A stretch of 64,000 nucleotides of DNA, taken from contig NW_026946363.1 in assembly GCF_035222375.1 (NCBI RefSeq), forward strand, positions 3,162,001 to 3,226,000. Direction: 5' to 3'. How positions within the stretch are numbered: the stretch's first letter is position 1; each line of letters starts with the position of its first letter. This DNA comes from Podospora pseudocomata. Taxonomy: Eukaryota > Ascomycota > Sordariomycetes > Sordariales > Podosporaceae. Under the pieces are notes generated by a model. That model had not been told where the DNA came from and searched no databases. It saw nothing but the letters and a program-made list of their open reading frames with translations. A program made the position numbers and the translations under genes. Shown here in pieces: positions 1 to 12,051 of the stretch.

Positions 1-3000
1 ACAGATGCAGGAAGCAAGGGTCAAGGGTCAAGGGTCAAGGTGAGAGCAGGGACATGAGTGCGATTGCTGGCGGGCCCAGCTCTCTTGGCACCGGAGCCTT
101 GTGGGAACGATGGAGGTACCTTCGGCCGACCGAGGTCCTCAGAAGCCCCGCATCAGTACCATCCATATAACCGGGATGACAACGACATTTCTCGGGGCTA
201 TTCAGACAAACGCAGGACAAAAGATGATTGATAACCTGGGCAAGATGGATTTAACACGGATCTCACGGTATCCATATGCTGGACACCGGCTCTGGTGCGA
301 GCCGAGCAGTCAAACACTCCGACGGAAGCTCATGAGGAGAGTCAGAGAGCTCCCCAGAGCTCCAAGGCTCCAGAGACAGCTTGACGGCGCAACCTCAAGT
401 TTGACGTTGCACACGTTGCGGCACAGGAAAATGCAACTCTATGGCACGAGGGCAGGGTGTACATACCGCAAACCCCCAACTGAAGAGGACCCTGGCATCA
501 CGGTGCTTCTGGGCCGTGCAGTCCAGAGGCAAAGCGAGCTGTGCCCCAAGAAGCGGATGAGTCTGTCGATCACTTCTGCACCTGTCTCTTTTCAGTCAGT
601 CGGGCCCGTTCTGCTATAAACACGGACGGCATGGCTTGCTCGCCAGGACATGCAGGTCCGTATCACTCATACCACAATCTCCTCCGAGCGGTGACAATGG
701 CACGGTAGGAATCGTGGCTCCAAACCTGAAATATTGCGCTGCTCTTTCTCTTGCTGCTGACAGCGTCGAGTTCCATGTTGTGGAACCTCAGTTGTCCCAT
801 ACAGCTTGTTGGAGAGCCAACCTGGGCTCGAAAAAAGCCGGTGAGGCTGATACACATGAGGTAGCATTGGTGTGCGCGTTCGCGAGCGTGCTGGATATAG
901 CAGTGTATGGACGGGAATGCAAGTTGAGCCAGTCAGCGCCGGCTCGGGTTGAGCTCTTACCAGCAACACGGACGATGGCCTCCCTTATGTCGAGATCCAT
1001 GAGGTGGTCTTCCCCAAATGGGATACTGGCTAGAACAGAGGATACTCGGCACACTCCGAGTAAGTTGCTGCCCCTTGCTGCCATCCCATCTACATTCCAC
1101 TCAGTGTGTGTGTGTGTGTGTGCAACATGCAACACTCTTTTGACAGAAATGTCCTTGATGCAAGGCTGACCGGGATGCCCTTCAACCACAAAAAGTGCTC
1201 GGCCTAGGACGTACAAAGCAGCTGGAACGCTCGAGGCTTGCCCTGCGTGAGGCCTTTTGGAACATCCGTGCCTCGGATTTTGCGGACCGATCGCCTCGCA
1301 GCTTCGAGACTACCGACGGCTCTAACTGTGTGACGACAAGCTGCTTCCGAGACAGGTGGACGTGGAGTTCACGGATCTCAGATGAATCCCGCTGAAGATG
1401 GTGTTGACGATGATCATTCCGATCTCTGGAAAAGGCACAGTAGAACTACCAAGCGGACCCTGGAGAAGAAGGTGAAGAAGAACAAGAAGAAGCCTCCGGT
1501 CATGGAATTCCTTAAAATGACGCTTGTCCCAAGAGAGGTCTCTATCATTGATAAAAACCGTGCATAGACGCTTTCCTGAACCAGTCGAAAACCCGACCTC
1601 TCTGACCAATCACATGCATAGCGCCACGAGACCAGGGTTGGGAATTTTGGTGCTTGTTTCTAACGACACCCTACTGCTTTCTCCTTTCACACCTCAAAGA
1701 ACCTGAAGCAGAATAGCAACCGATTCTTTGCTCCTCCCTGGAGAAGCAGTGGGCACTGACTGCATGGCGATACCACCTCGAGACCACGTTTCCAAGTGAA
1801 CAACACGGCAAACGCCGGGGCATCAACGCCTATCGACGAGGATATTGCGTTCATGCGGATCCTGCGGCATTTCCATCATCTCGAGATATCAAGAGACCTT
1901 CACTGATGAGGTCAGCCTGCAGTTGGTCCTGGTAAAGTACCGTCATCTACCCTATCTTTGTTACTTTTACAGTATCAGCGGAGTCCTCGGGAGCTGCAGT
2001 AAATCGTACGCAAGCGCTGGTTCCTATCTGTACTTTTACACAGCCAGGACTGGTCGTCTGATCAGAGTGCTTTCGTCATTTGTCTCAGAAGGATAGGGGA
2101 TCACATGAATAGTCACAGGTTCGAGGTGGCTCATGTGGTTTCTGGCCAGAGAATGGAATGCTACCATTATCCACTAGAAACATCTCTAGTTGGCTTACAG
2201 CTTATCCCGAACCTGAAACCTCATCGGGCCTAAAGACGGGTACGTCAAGCAGTGTGGCCACACTGATCTCAACTACTACGGATCCTCGCATACAGAAGTT
2301 GATTAATGAAGCCCCAGGTTAACGTAGCTACAGCAGGACTGCAGGAGGATAGGACAGGAGCCCGACAAAGGTATCATTCTCATGCCTATCTCCAACCTCA
2401 GGCCCACAACTATCTTCCGTCAGCTGCCAAATATTGGCCGCTCCTTGCGCTCCCATTGGCAGACCAGCAGGCGGAAACAAGAATTTGCGCCACGGCTGAG
2501 ACCTTGATCTCAAGCAAACAGCGGTAGATATCGGGGGGCTCACGGAGCCGTGGCGGAAGACCGGTCGTTGTTCGAGTGGCCCGGGTCATCCGGGAGTCGT
2601 ACTGTGGCCACTGTCCGCCCAATGAGGCAGAAACGAACGAGGAACTTCGAGCCTTGCCGGGGGTTGTCTGGTTCGTGTGCTGCACAATGTTACTTTGTCT
2701 AGGACCAGGACAGATACATCAAGTTCAAGGTCGAAATCTACAATCATCGTAACGGTTGTGCCTCCGAGATCAAGCCGCACCAGGTACAGGCAGGCTTGAC
2801 TCTATCGGGATCTCGCAAAAGGAAAAACAATCAAACAAGCAGGAACACGACCCCGGGCGTTTCCCATGGCGTCTTCGGTCCAGAGGAGGTGGTCGCTCTT
2901 CTGCTGGACCTTGTGTTTCTTTCGGGTTAGGTCTCTGACTGTCTGATCTGGACAAGCCCCCCACTATTACTATATCGAAATCTGAAATCGCAGGCAGTGA

Positions 3001-6000
3001 AACGCCACGCCGTGTGACGCATGCTTCTGACACACAGTTAAGAGTAGAATTATTCAGTTCTTCTGGAGTAGTTCTGCAGCGCCCAGCAGTCTGGGGATAG
3101 ACACAGGACGATCGAGGGAAAGGTGGTGTCCTCGAAGGACGGCAGATTGGAAATGGAGGGGTCGTCTCGAGAGGCTTGACCCTGGCATCCTTGTCGGGCT
3201 GTGGAGAGGAGGGGTGAGTGGGGAAGAGAGGGCCGAGCGACGTGACCGGGATTAAAGTGGATGCTACAAGGATGGAAGCGATTGCACCAGCTGCTGATAG
3301 CCTTGGCAGCTCTGTCTCCTTCTCTGATTGGCCGGCTGCGACGCAATCGTGCCAAGGAGCTGGCGGCACACGGACCACTTGGCTGCAAATCATGGAAACC
3401 GTGAAAGTTGATCTCTTGTTGAATTGTGCGCCGCGAACAAACTTGGGGTTTTCCCGACCCCCCGCCCGACTGCCATCACCACTCCCCTCCCTGGCCTTGG
3501 ATCTGAAGATTTTCTGCCGTCCGTTAAGGCGCTGCACTGGAAATATCATTTTACTTTCCCCCTTTGCTGTTGGTTTTACATAATGGGATCCAGCCCGGGC
3601 CGGCCACGACGAGGAGCGGCGTTCGCATTTCCAATGCTTTGCAAGTTTCGAAGCACCTCCACAGCGGCAGATATGCAGCCTGAACTATTTGGAGGGACGG
3701 GCACGATCCGGGGGGGCAGAGAAGAAGACGCACCTGGCGACACACAGTGTACACACCCTCACCATCCTTAGCACCATGGCCGGCGGGAGCCTCCTTGTCC
3801 CCAGGCCGTGTCCCCTCTTGGCCATTGCAACCTCCTCCCGAAGGCCCTTCCCATGGGCCACTCAAGCGATGCTGTTCACGATCTGCCCCAGTGAGTGCGC
3901 CATTAGCGAACACTCTCTTCCCCTCAAGCATGACCTTCATTTTTCCTTGCAGCGCTGGGCGCGGGCGTTCGGTTCTTGTGGCTTTCTAAACGCGCAGAAT
4001 CCTTCTCGGCCCACCCTGACTGGCACACACACCTTTTCAAGGGCCACGCACCCTCCAGAGCACCTACACACACCTCCCCCAGCTGCACTCGCGGGTTCCA
4101 TGTAAGTCATCCGCTGGTAGACACCACTATCTCGAACGGCATCAGAGAGACCCACCTGGGATCAACGAGAGATACAGGCCTTCATAGGTCGGAACGCTTC
4201 TTTCCATGTACCGAAGCAAAGCTGCTGTCACAGCTCCTGTGTTCTTTGCCAGATCCACGGATCTATCACTCCAACTCGCGTACTCCCGGACCCATTCCGA
4301 GTATACCCACTCCAGATGCTGCTCGAGCCCAGAACCAAGGCCCGCTGCTTCCAGGAAACGAGGACGGGATTGGCATCGACGGGCGCTAAAGCAGCATGCT
4401 TCAGCGGGCATGGAGGTATCCAATGACCAGTCCGGCCCATGTCACCATCCACAGAAACAGATTTCCCTCGAGAGCATGAGGGAGCGTTCAAAGTTACCAA
4501 GATGCTTCGTTCAAGGAATTTCCCATAACGTATCGTCATCTCAGTCGAATCCAAACGGTGCCGAGCATGCAAGATATCGATAGAGGAAACCGCCCGGCTA
4601 GCTACCCCTCTTGACCCTCATCTCGCTTTTCCATCCGACTCGGCCTATGTATACACCCGAGGCGCAGATGGGCGCGCACCTATCCGGCCGCCGCCCACTT
4701 TGCTGCAGCTGGGATATGTGGATGAGGCCAGGGGAAACTTCAAGAGACGCGAGATATCCTCTTTTGGGATTGTGATGCCGCGGCCTGTGTCTCTCGCTTA
4801 CGCATTGCGTTTTCGACACACACGGCCTCTCGCCACGGAGAAACCAATGCGGCGACTGTGTCTTGAGTTCTTCAACATTGAGAGGGGGTTTTACCTCGCG
4901 GGTGGATTTGGCTGCTTGACAACCTCTTCCAGAGACTGCCAAAGGCGGGGCAAGGTCGAAGCTCTGGAAGTTGTTTCGGCAACTTTATCTTATCATATCG
5001 TTGTGTCTGCTTGCTATTTTTGGAAGGCGGGGAATGGGGGATCAAGTTGATCAAGTGTTCGGCTGTTGCAATCTGACGACGGCCCAACAAACGGCCGGAC
5101 AAGACAAGGGCCTTGATGACCCCTTCTTGGGTCCGACCGAAGCATGCCTCTCTCTTGTCACTCCTGCCCGTCGCCAGATAGATCCAAGATTCAAACTGCA
5201 GCACAAGCGAACCAAGGGGTTGCAATCTGGCAAAATGCGCCGGTTGAATTGGTGCAGATCATATGATGCAGCTTGGGAGTATTTCACTTACAGTGCTTTC
5301 TGTCTAGACCGGTGTCATCAAGAGAGAGCTTGACGCCCGTGGCTGCTGTAATTTGTGATGCATCTCCGGGTACCGACGCGGCCTTTTGGTGGTGAAAGTT
5401 CTTTGCTGATGTTGCTTCCAGCATGGCTGGGAGATTTGTTGGATTACACAGTATGGAAAGTAAGCTGTGATATTGAGTGCTGTGTACCCGGTGCCAGAGT
5501 GCTGTAGACGGACACTTAGACCTGCAGTGCAACAGATATTGGCCAGGTAATCTGATATGCCACCAACAAACATGGGTGTCAACAGAGTGCGTGAGACGAG
5601 AATTCGGACCTAGGTCTGGGCAGGGGACCTGAACCCCCTCGCACTTTTTGAAGAGGATGAAGCTCAGAAGTTGTAGGTGCGTTTTGGGAGGTAGGTGTAG
5701 ATATTCTCATCGCGACACGAGATGAGCCTAAGCCAGTCCTATGGGACATCTGAGAGATAAACACTCTGTATCATAACAAGCCTTCAAAAGACAACCAATA
5801 GTTATGTCCCACTCAGGATGTCATCGTCGTCGGCTGCCCGCATTACCCCGCGGCAGGCGCTTGTGAGGCGCTATCGATAAGAGATATAAGCGCCAAAGGT
5901 GCACTGATTGGTCGGAGAAGCGACACCAAGGAATTCAACATTGGTAATCGCAACCTCTCCATCAAAAATTCACCAAACCACAGCAACCATCAACGAATTT

Positions 6001-6091
6001 TCAAGGCGACCCCTTCAAACCAGGAGACAGGAATAAACGAATTTGTCTTGAAAACCCAGACTCGGCACAACAGAGAAAACAAATTTAGGAA
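1..6091. other. Gene-poor left flank, no supportable gene
   Basis: I see no open reading frame here with a recognisable domain or a coherent exon-intron chain. Small landmarks are a GGGTCAA tandem run near 18-40, a (GT)n run near 1104-1122 and the DIS3 promoter and leader at the right end. Several short reading frames look protein-like in patches, for example an acidic then lysine-rich stretch at 1382-1567, but their frames are interrupted and nothing joins them. The tract could be an eroded gene, a regulatory desert or a lineage-specific gene I cannot recognise. Confidence 0.5.
5867..5894. promoter_or_regulatory. Inverted repeat with CGATAAG motif upstream of DIS3
   Basis: An imperfect palindrome has GGCGCTAT on the left and ATAAGCGCC on the right, with CGATAAG at 5875-5881 inside it. 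It lies about 200 bases before the DIS3 start codon. CGATAAG also occurs in the NUG1 promoter. GATAAG is the core of GATA-factor sites in fungi, but whether it is used here is inference. Confidence 0.35.
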
Positions 6092-9000
6092 ATGGCGAGT
6101 CTAAAACGGTCGGTCGAGTCGGACCCTCTCGCGGCCAATATCTCGAATAAGATCTATGTGAGATCCACCAAGAGCGGCAAGGTCCAAAAAATCGTCCGCG
6201 AGGTCTACCTCCGTCGGGACATCCCATGTTCTTCCAAGCTGTGTCGGGAGTGCCAGCATCAGATGCTCATTCCGAAAGATGCCTTGGGCAAGCGTGAGCG
6301 TTTCTCATACCCTCTGTTTCACAGGCTCATCTCATCGCTAACCATCGTCATCTTAGCGATCCCATTTGTCCTCTCAGACTCACCGGCGGGGACAAAGGTC
6401 TTCCCCCAGGGGCACTACCTGGTACCAGACACCAATGCCTTTCTCACAGCCATGGACCTTTTCGAGCAGGAGTCTGCTTTTTACGACGTGATTGTCCTGC
6501 AGATTGTGCTCGAGGAGCTGAGGAACAGGTCGCTCCCGCTGTACAACCGGCTCATCAGCCTGACCAAGAGCGAGGACAAGAGGTTTTATGTCTTTTTCAA
6601 CGAGTTCCGACTCGAAACTCATGTGGCCCGTTTGGAGGGCGAAACGGTCAATGACCGAAACGATCGTGCGGTGAGGAGGGCGGTGGCGTGGTATGGCGAG
6701 CATCTGGCCCGTATCAAGGGGAAGGATGCCCCTTCTATTGTCATGCTGAGCAACGATCGGGATAATTTGAGGAAGGCCAAGCAGGAGGGGATTCACGCTT
6801 GTTCGTTGGCGGATTATGTCAGGCAGTTGAAGGATGGGGAGAAGTTGCTGGATATGATTCCTGAGACGCAGGATCGGGATCAGATCAAGGAGAAGAGGCC
6901 GGGGGATAACTTGTATTCCGAGTACTTCAGCATGTCGAAGATGATGACGGGAGTGAAGAGCAATTTGCTTCATCAGGGCATCTTCAATGTGTCGCCGTAC
7001 AATTATCTGGAGGGGTCCATTAGGGTACCGGCTTTCCCCAAGGCGTTGCTTATTCTGGGGCGGGAGAACATCAACCGTGCTGTTGATGGTGACTTGGTTG
7101 TGGTGGAGGTACTGCCTAAGGATCAGTGGAAGGAGCCATCTACGCAAGTCATCGAGGAGGATGCCATCACGAAGAACGAGAACCCAGATGCCGAAGAGTC
7201 TGATGACTTTGTTTCGGAAAGGGAACGCAAGGCACTGCAGGAGGAGGTCAAGAGAACACACAGAAAGACGACGGAGGGACATGCTCAGCCGACTGCAAAG
7301 GTTGTCGGTGTGATCAAGCGGAATTGGCGTCAATATGTCGGACATATCGATCAGTCCTCCGTCAGCCAGTCGGCGCAACAAGGAAGGAAACAAGACAGTG
7401 TTTTCGTTATCCCTATGGACAAGAAGATCCCCAAGATCCGCCTCCGCACCAGACAGGTCTCCGAACTTCTCGGAAAGCGCATCTTGGTCACGATCGATGC
7501 TTGGGACCGCAGCTCTCGCCACCCGTCCGGCCACTTTGTGCGCTCTCTCGGTGAACTGGAGACGAAGGCTGCCGAGACAGAAGCCCTGCTCCTGGAGTAC
7601 GACGTTCAGTACCGGCCTTTCCCCAAGACCGTCCTCGACTGTCTGCCCAAGGAAGGTCACGACTGGCGGGTGCCACAGAGTCTCGAGGATCCAGGCTGGA
7701 AAGACCGCCAGGATCTCAGAGATCTCTTGATTTGCAGTATTGACCCCATCGGGTGCCAAGATATCGACGACGCTCTTCATTCGCGGCCTCTACCTAATGG
7801 CAACTTTGAGGTTGGAGTCCACATCGCCGATGTTTCACATTTCGTCAAGCCCGGCAACGCCATGGACGCCGAGGCGAGCATTCGTGGCACCACAGTCTAC
7901 TTGGTCGACAAGCGTATCGACATGCTTCCGATGCTTCTCGGTACCGACCTCTGCTCTCTCAAGCCCTACGTCGAGCGCTATGCGTTCTCGGTCATTTGGG
8001 AGATGACCTCTGATGCCGACATCGTGGGCTCCCGCTTCACCAAGTCTGTCATCAAGTCACGTGAAGCCTTCAGCTACGAACAAGCGCAGTTGAGGGTGGA
8101 CGACAGCTCTCAACAGGACCAGCTCACCACCAGCATCAGAACTCTCTTGGCTCTCTCGAAGAAGCTCAAGCAGAAGCGTCTCGATGCCGGTGCCTTGTCC
8201 CTCTCCTCCCCAGAGGTCAAGGTGCAAATGGAATCCGAGACCTCAGACCCCATCGACGTCAAGACCAAGGTCCATCTCGACACCATGTCCCTCGTCGAAG
8301 AGTTCATGCTTCTCGCCAACACCTCGGTCGCCAGAAGGATATATGAAGCCTTCCCCCAAACCGCCATCCTCCGCCGCCACGGCGCGCCCCCCAAGACCAA
8401 CTTTGACGAACTTGCCAACCAGCTCAAGGTCAAGCGCGGCCTCGACCTCAGCGTCGAATCCTCCCGCGCCCTGGCCGACAGTCTCGACCGCTGCGTCGAC
8501 GAAAAGGAGCCTTTCTTCAACACCTTGGTGCGCATCATGGCCACCCGCTGCATGATGTCGGCCGAATACTTTTGCTCCGGCACGCAGGCCTACCCCGAGT
8601 TCCGCCACTACGGTCTCGCGTCCGAAATCTACACGCACTTCACTTCGCCCATCCGCCGGTACGCCGATCTGATGGCCCACCGTCAGCTCGCCGCGGCGAT
8701 CGAATACGAGGCCATCCACCCCAGCACGCGCAGCAGGGGCAAGCTCGAGGCTGTGTGCAAGAATATCAATGTCAGGCACCGGAACGCGCAGCTCGCGGGG
8801 AGGGCGAGCATTGCTTACTATGTCGGCCAGGCGCTCCGCGGCAAGGCGACGGAGGAGGACGGGTTCGTCATGAAAATTTTTAGCAACGGGTTTGTGGTTT
8901 TGGTGCCGAGGTTTGGGATTGAGAGTTTGATAAGGCTGAGGGATCTGGCTGAGACGGAGCCGCAGGCCGAGTTTGACGCGGAGAATTATGTGCTGCGGGT

Positions 9001-9121
9001 CAGTGGGAGTAGGGAGGTGAGGGTGGAGCTGTTCCAGAAGGTGAGGGTGAGGGTGACGGATCAGAAGGATGAGACGACGGGGAAAAGGGGAGTGAGGATG
9101 GAGTTGGTCAAGACCTATTAG
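6092..9121 (+). CDS. DIS3: Exosome complex exonuclease Dis3/Rrp44 (2 exons)
   Basis: Catalytic 3'-5' exoribonuclease and endonuclease of the RNA exosome, acting in nucleus and cytoplasm on rRNA precursors, mRNA and aberrant RNAs. The order is an N-terminal cysteine motif (CSSKLCREC), a PIN domain (DTN near residue 115, NDRNDRA, SNDRDN), two cold-shock domains, an RNB domain with the catalytic aspartate cluster (GCQDIDDALH) and a C-terminal S1 domain. The sequence follows yeast Rrp44 closely to the end. An intron is called at 6294-6356 (63 nt, GTGAGC donor, GCTAAC branch, TTAG acceptor) because the 21 residues it would encode are absent from the family. Exons are therefore 6092-6293 and 6357-9121, giving 988 aa. 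The intron is a multiple of three and stop-free, so an unspliced reading would still be open. Convergent with NUG1. Confidence 0.95.
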   Translation: MASLKRSVESDPLAANISNKIYVRSTKSGKVQKIVREVYLRRDIPCSSKLCRECQHQMLIPKDALGKRERFSYPLFHRLISSLTIVILAIPFVLSDSPAGTKVFPQGHYLVPDTNAFLTAMDLFEQESAFYDVIVLQIVLEELRNRSLPLYNRLISLTKSEDKRFYVFFNEFRLETHVARLEGETVNDRNDRAVRRAVAWYGEHLARIKGKDAPSIVMLSNDRDNLRKAKQEGIHACSLADYVRQLKDGEKLLDMIPETQDRDQIKEKRPGDNLYSEYFSMSKMMTGVKSNLLHQGIFNVSPYNYLEGSIRVPAFPKALLILGRENINRAVDGDLVVVEVLPKDQWKEPSTQVIEEDAITKNENPDAEESDDFVSERERKALQEEVKRTHRKTTEGHAQPTAKVVGVIKRNWRQYVGHIDQSSVSQSAQQGRKQDSVFVIPMDKKIPKIRLRTRQVSELLGKRILVTIDAWDRSSRHPSGHFVRSLGELETKAAETEALLLEYDVQYRPFPKTVLDCLPKEGHDWRVPQSLEDPGWKDRQDLRDLLICSIDPIGCQDIDDALHSRPLPNGNFEVGVHIADVSHFVKPGNAMDAEASIRGTTVYLVDKRIDMLPMLLGTDLCSLKPYVERYAFSVIWEMTSDADIVGSRFTKSVIKSREAFSYEQAQLRVDDSSQQDQLTTSIRTLLALSKKLKQKRLDAGALSLSSPEVKVQMESETSDPIDVKTKVHLDTMSLVEEFMLLANTSVARRIYEAFPQTAILRRHGAPPKTNFDELANQLKVKRGLDLSVESSRALADSLDRCVDEKEPFFNTLVRIMATRCMMSAEYFCSGTQAYPEFRHYGLASEIYTHFTSPIRRYADLMAHRQLAAAIEYEAIHPSTRSRGKLEAVCKNINVRHRNAQLAGRASIAYYVGQALRGKATEEDGFVMKIFSNGFVVLVPRFGIESLIRLRDLAETEPQAEFDAENYVLRVSGSREVRVELFQKVRVRVTDQKDETTGKRGVRMELVKTY

Positions 9122-9475
9122 ATGGTGGAGGAAAAGGAAGGTTATTGTAGGGAAGTAGTAAAAGAGTAAACCAGGGTACATGTATGGTTGTTTTCTTCTC
9201 TGGACCAATTCTCCTGCGTTTTCGTAGTTCTTTGAGAGATTCGGATATGGTATTTTCCATCATGCTAAACAAGAAAACGACATCAAAGGACACAAAAGTA
9301 CATAATACACCATCTTTCATTCATTTAAACCCCCCAGTTTTTGTTTCTCTCTTCTCTCTCTCTCTCGACGCCAAAACGCCTTTGTGCCACTTAACGAAAC
9401 AAGAAAGCTGAATGAACCGCCCTGCAAAATAAATGCCAACTGAACCGAAAGATAAAGAAAAGAAAAAAAAGGTAT
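9122..9475. other. Short convergent 3' flank between DIS3 and NUG1
   Basis: This 354-base stretch holds the two 3' untranslated regions. A pyrimidine-rich run (TCTCTC near 9349-9366) and an A-rich run near 9450-9470 are visible. No gene is seen. Confidence 0.6.
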
Positions 9476-11205
9476 CTACTCCATCTCAACCTCATTACCC
9501 CCCTCCTCCGCACCAGCCTCCATGCTGGCCCACAAGCCCTCCAAGTTGAACTCCTGCGCCCACTCGGTGACAATCTTCTTCTGATCGGCACCCACCTCCT
9601 CGTTGGCAATCTTGGCCGGCCCCTTCGCTGAAGCAGCCGGGGCGCCGGTCTGAACCGCTGGTGGGACAGCCGACCAGCCCTGGATTCTACCGTCTCTCCA
9701 GTCTGTCACCACCGTCATGGCAGCAGCCTGGATGTTGGGAACACCGCCCCTCCCGAGACGTCCTCTCTTCCTCGCGACCTGGACAAGGAAGTCGGTTGTC
9801 GAGTCTCCGCTCTCGGGGTTGATGAGAAGAGGGGGGAGGTCGTAGAGCTGAATCATCTTCTCGAGAAGCTCTGGCTGGGCAGAGAGGCGCTTGAGGAGGA
9901 GGGTGACGGCCGGAACCGGGTCGTCGATTTGCTTTGGTGGGACGGCGTTGAGGAGGACGAGGTGGGCGTGGGCTTCGGTTGGGTTCTTGGGGGTGAAGCT
10001 GGAGATGGAGCCGGTAGAGGGGAAGACGATACCGGGGGAATCGAGGAGGGTGAGCTTCTGGTCGATCTTGACGGCGCGGATAGAGGTCGTAACACCGGCT
10101 TCGGCACCGGCGGGGCAAGGGGCGCGGTTGTTGCGGCCACCGAGGCGGGAGAGGAGAGCGTTGATGACGCTGGACTTTCCGACATTGGGGTAGCCGATGA
10201 CACCAACCGAGATGGCGCGCTTGAGGTTGCGTGACGCGGCATAAGACTTGAGCGCCTTGAAGAGGGCAGAGGAGGTGCTCTGAACGGTGATATCGCGGTG
10301 ATTGAAGACGTGCGCATTGGGCGCAGGGTTGGAGGCGCGGAGAGGGAGAGTAGGGAAGAAGCGACGGAGATGGGCGAGCCAAGCGCGGAGAACTGATGGG
10401 GGGATCAGGTCGACCTTGTTGAGAATGAAGATGAGACGCTTGCCGCCGCTAGCAGCAGCCATCACGGCCTTCTCAACATCGCGCGAGCGGGTGCCTTCGG
10501 GGTCGCGGGCGTCGAGAACGTAGAGAACAACGTCGGCTTGGTCAACAACTTGCTTGAAGACCTTGTCGAAGGCCTTGCGGGACGAAGCACCGCCTGGAAC
10601 CTCGATCGCGCCAGACTCCTCATCGTTGGAAGAATCATCCTCATCGTCGTCCATCTCGTCGTCGTCGCCGCTCTCCAGCTCCTTGTCATACTGCTCGGCC
10701 GCTTTCCTGGCGCTGCGAATGAGAGCCGCAAGAGGGTTGGAGTCGTCCCCCTCGCTGTCGTCATCGTCCTCATCGACCATCATGGAATCCTCCTCGAGTC
10801 CTTCAAACTCTTCGTCGTCGTCCATGCGATTCTCATCCTTGTTCTCCTCAGATCCAGCGGCCTTGGCAGCCTTGAGCATCTCTTTTCTGCGCTTCTGCTC
10901 CTCGGCTTTCCTGATGCGGTCCTCCTCGATCTGGTTCAACAGCTTCTCCTTGTAAGGGAACAGGTTGGGGATGCCGGGGTCCTTCTTGAGCTTGCTCTTC
11001 CATTGTGGGTTCTTCTTGGCTTCCTTCTTCGCCTTGCGCTGCTTCGCGGCCGAGGCCTTCTGAATCTTGTGCCTCAAGCGAACGGGAGTGCGCTTGGATT
11101 TCGGCTCTGTAGGGTTTGGGCGGGTTAGAAAAGATCAATTGGCAATAGATCGAGGAGATAGAGGGGAGAGCGCATACTTTTCGGTTTGGTTATTGATCCC
11201 GCCAT
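9476..11205 (-). CDS. NUG1: Nuclear/nucleolar GTP-binding protein Nug1 (2 exons)
   Basis: Circularly permuted GTPase of the YlqF/MMR1-HSR1 group, needed for assembly and export of pre-60S ribosomes. The first exon (11178-11205, 28 nt) starts at ATG 11205. The intron is 11107-11177 (71 nt, donor GTATGC, branch CTAAC, acceptor ACAG) and the second exon is 9476-11106, giving 552 aa. Splicing creates the basic N-terminus KPKSKRTPVRLRHKIQK, which is typical of the family and absent from the unspliced frame. An acidic linker rich in D and E follows, then the permuted G motifs: NKVD (G4), GYPNVGKSS (G1), the TTS region (G2) and DSPG (G3). The C-terminus is again acidic. The promoter is divergent with the HAD phosphatase. 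Confidence 0.93.
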
Positions 11206-12051
11206 TTTAACTGATTTAATTTTATGATCAAAATGGCTTCGATCGTCTGCTTACTTGCCCTGGAGATGGGTCGCAAAGCAGGGCGATTGTAAAAGTTCAA
11301 AAATATTATGGTGGAGCGCTGGTCCTGCCGCCCCTCACCGCCTACGATAAGACAGAATTGTGGTGCTTATCGGGGTTATCGGACCCACCGCCCCTCACCT
11401 CACTGCGTCAATGGCATTGTGGGTTTGACATCTCGTCGATTCTTCGGATGAACATCTCAAAATCTTTTGTTTCAGTCTTCATTCACTGTCAATGATTCAA
11501 AGATTCTCGAGGCTTTGGAGGGTCCCTGTTGAATACCACATAGTCCCTCAACATGGGTAATACATTGATCACTTATTTAGTACACATATGACAGACCTAT
11601 GTAGCAGCTTCATTCTCACAAGATATCTTTCAATTCTTGTGATTCGTCTCTCAAATTAAAGAATGCCGTCTCTGCCTCCGATGGGTCACCCGGTAACCAG
11701 AAAAGAAAGCGGAGATGTCCATTTAGCCACTTCCCAGAGCATTGGGCTCCAACGACGGTCAATCTCACCGCCGAAGAGAAAAAAAGTGGAATCTGATGTT
11801 TCCTGATTGGGATACTCCGACACTGGTTGCCGACCCGATCCGACGACGCCGTGGTGGATTTTGATTTGTTTTGGTTCCCATGCCAACTCTTGAAATGCTA
11901 TCTTGTCTCCCTTCTTTTCCTCTTGCATTTTGACTCTAATCTGATCAAGTTACATCATTCTGTTTCCTAAAGACTCATCACATATTCTCACCTTGAGAGA
12001 CTCATCCACACAGTCTTACCACCAGCTCAGGTATTGTAACCAAACGTCACA
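11206..12051. promoter_or_regulatory. Divergent NUG1 / HAD-phosphatase promoter region
   Basis: An 846-base divergent intergenic region. On the NUG1 side there is an exact 12-base direct repeat (CCGCCCCTCACC) at 11328-11339 and 11388-11399. Between the copies lie CGATAAG at 11345-11351, its reverse complement CTTATCG at 11366-11372, and TTATCG at 11376-11381. These look like clustered GATA-type sites. No reading frame in the region looks real. Confidence 0.45.

Noticed and set aside
101-619. 172-codon frame at the left edge
   Set aside because: No domain, atypical composition and no coherent exon chain; kept only as part of a possible relic.
6380-7780. 466-codon open frame antisense to DIS3
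   Set aside because: It is the shadow of the DIS3 coding frame; it is rich in L, R and H and lacks any domain, while the plus strand matches Dis3 throughout.
8243-9208. 321-codon antisense frame at the DIS3 3' half
   Set aside because: Shadow caused by strong third-position C/G bias in DIS3.
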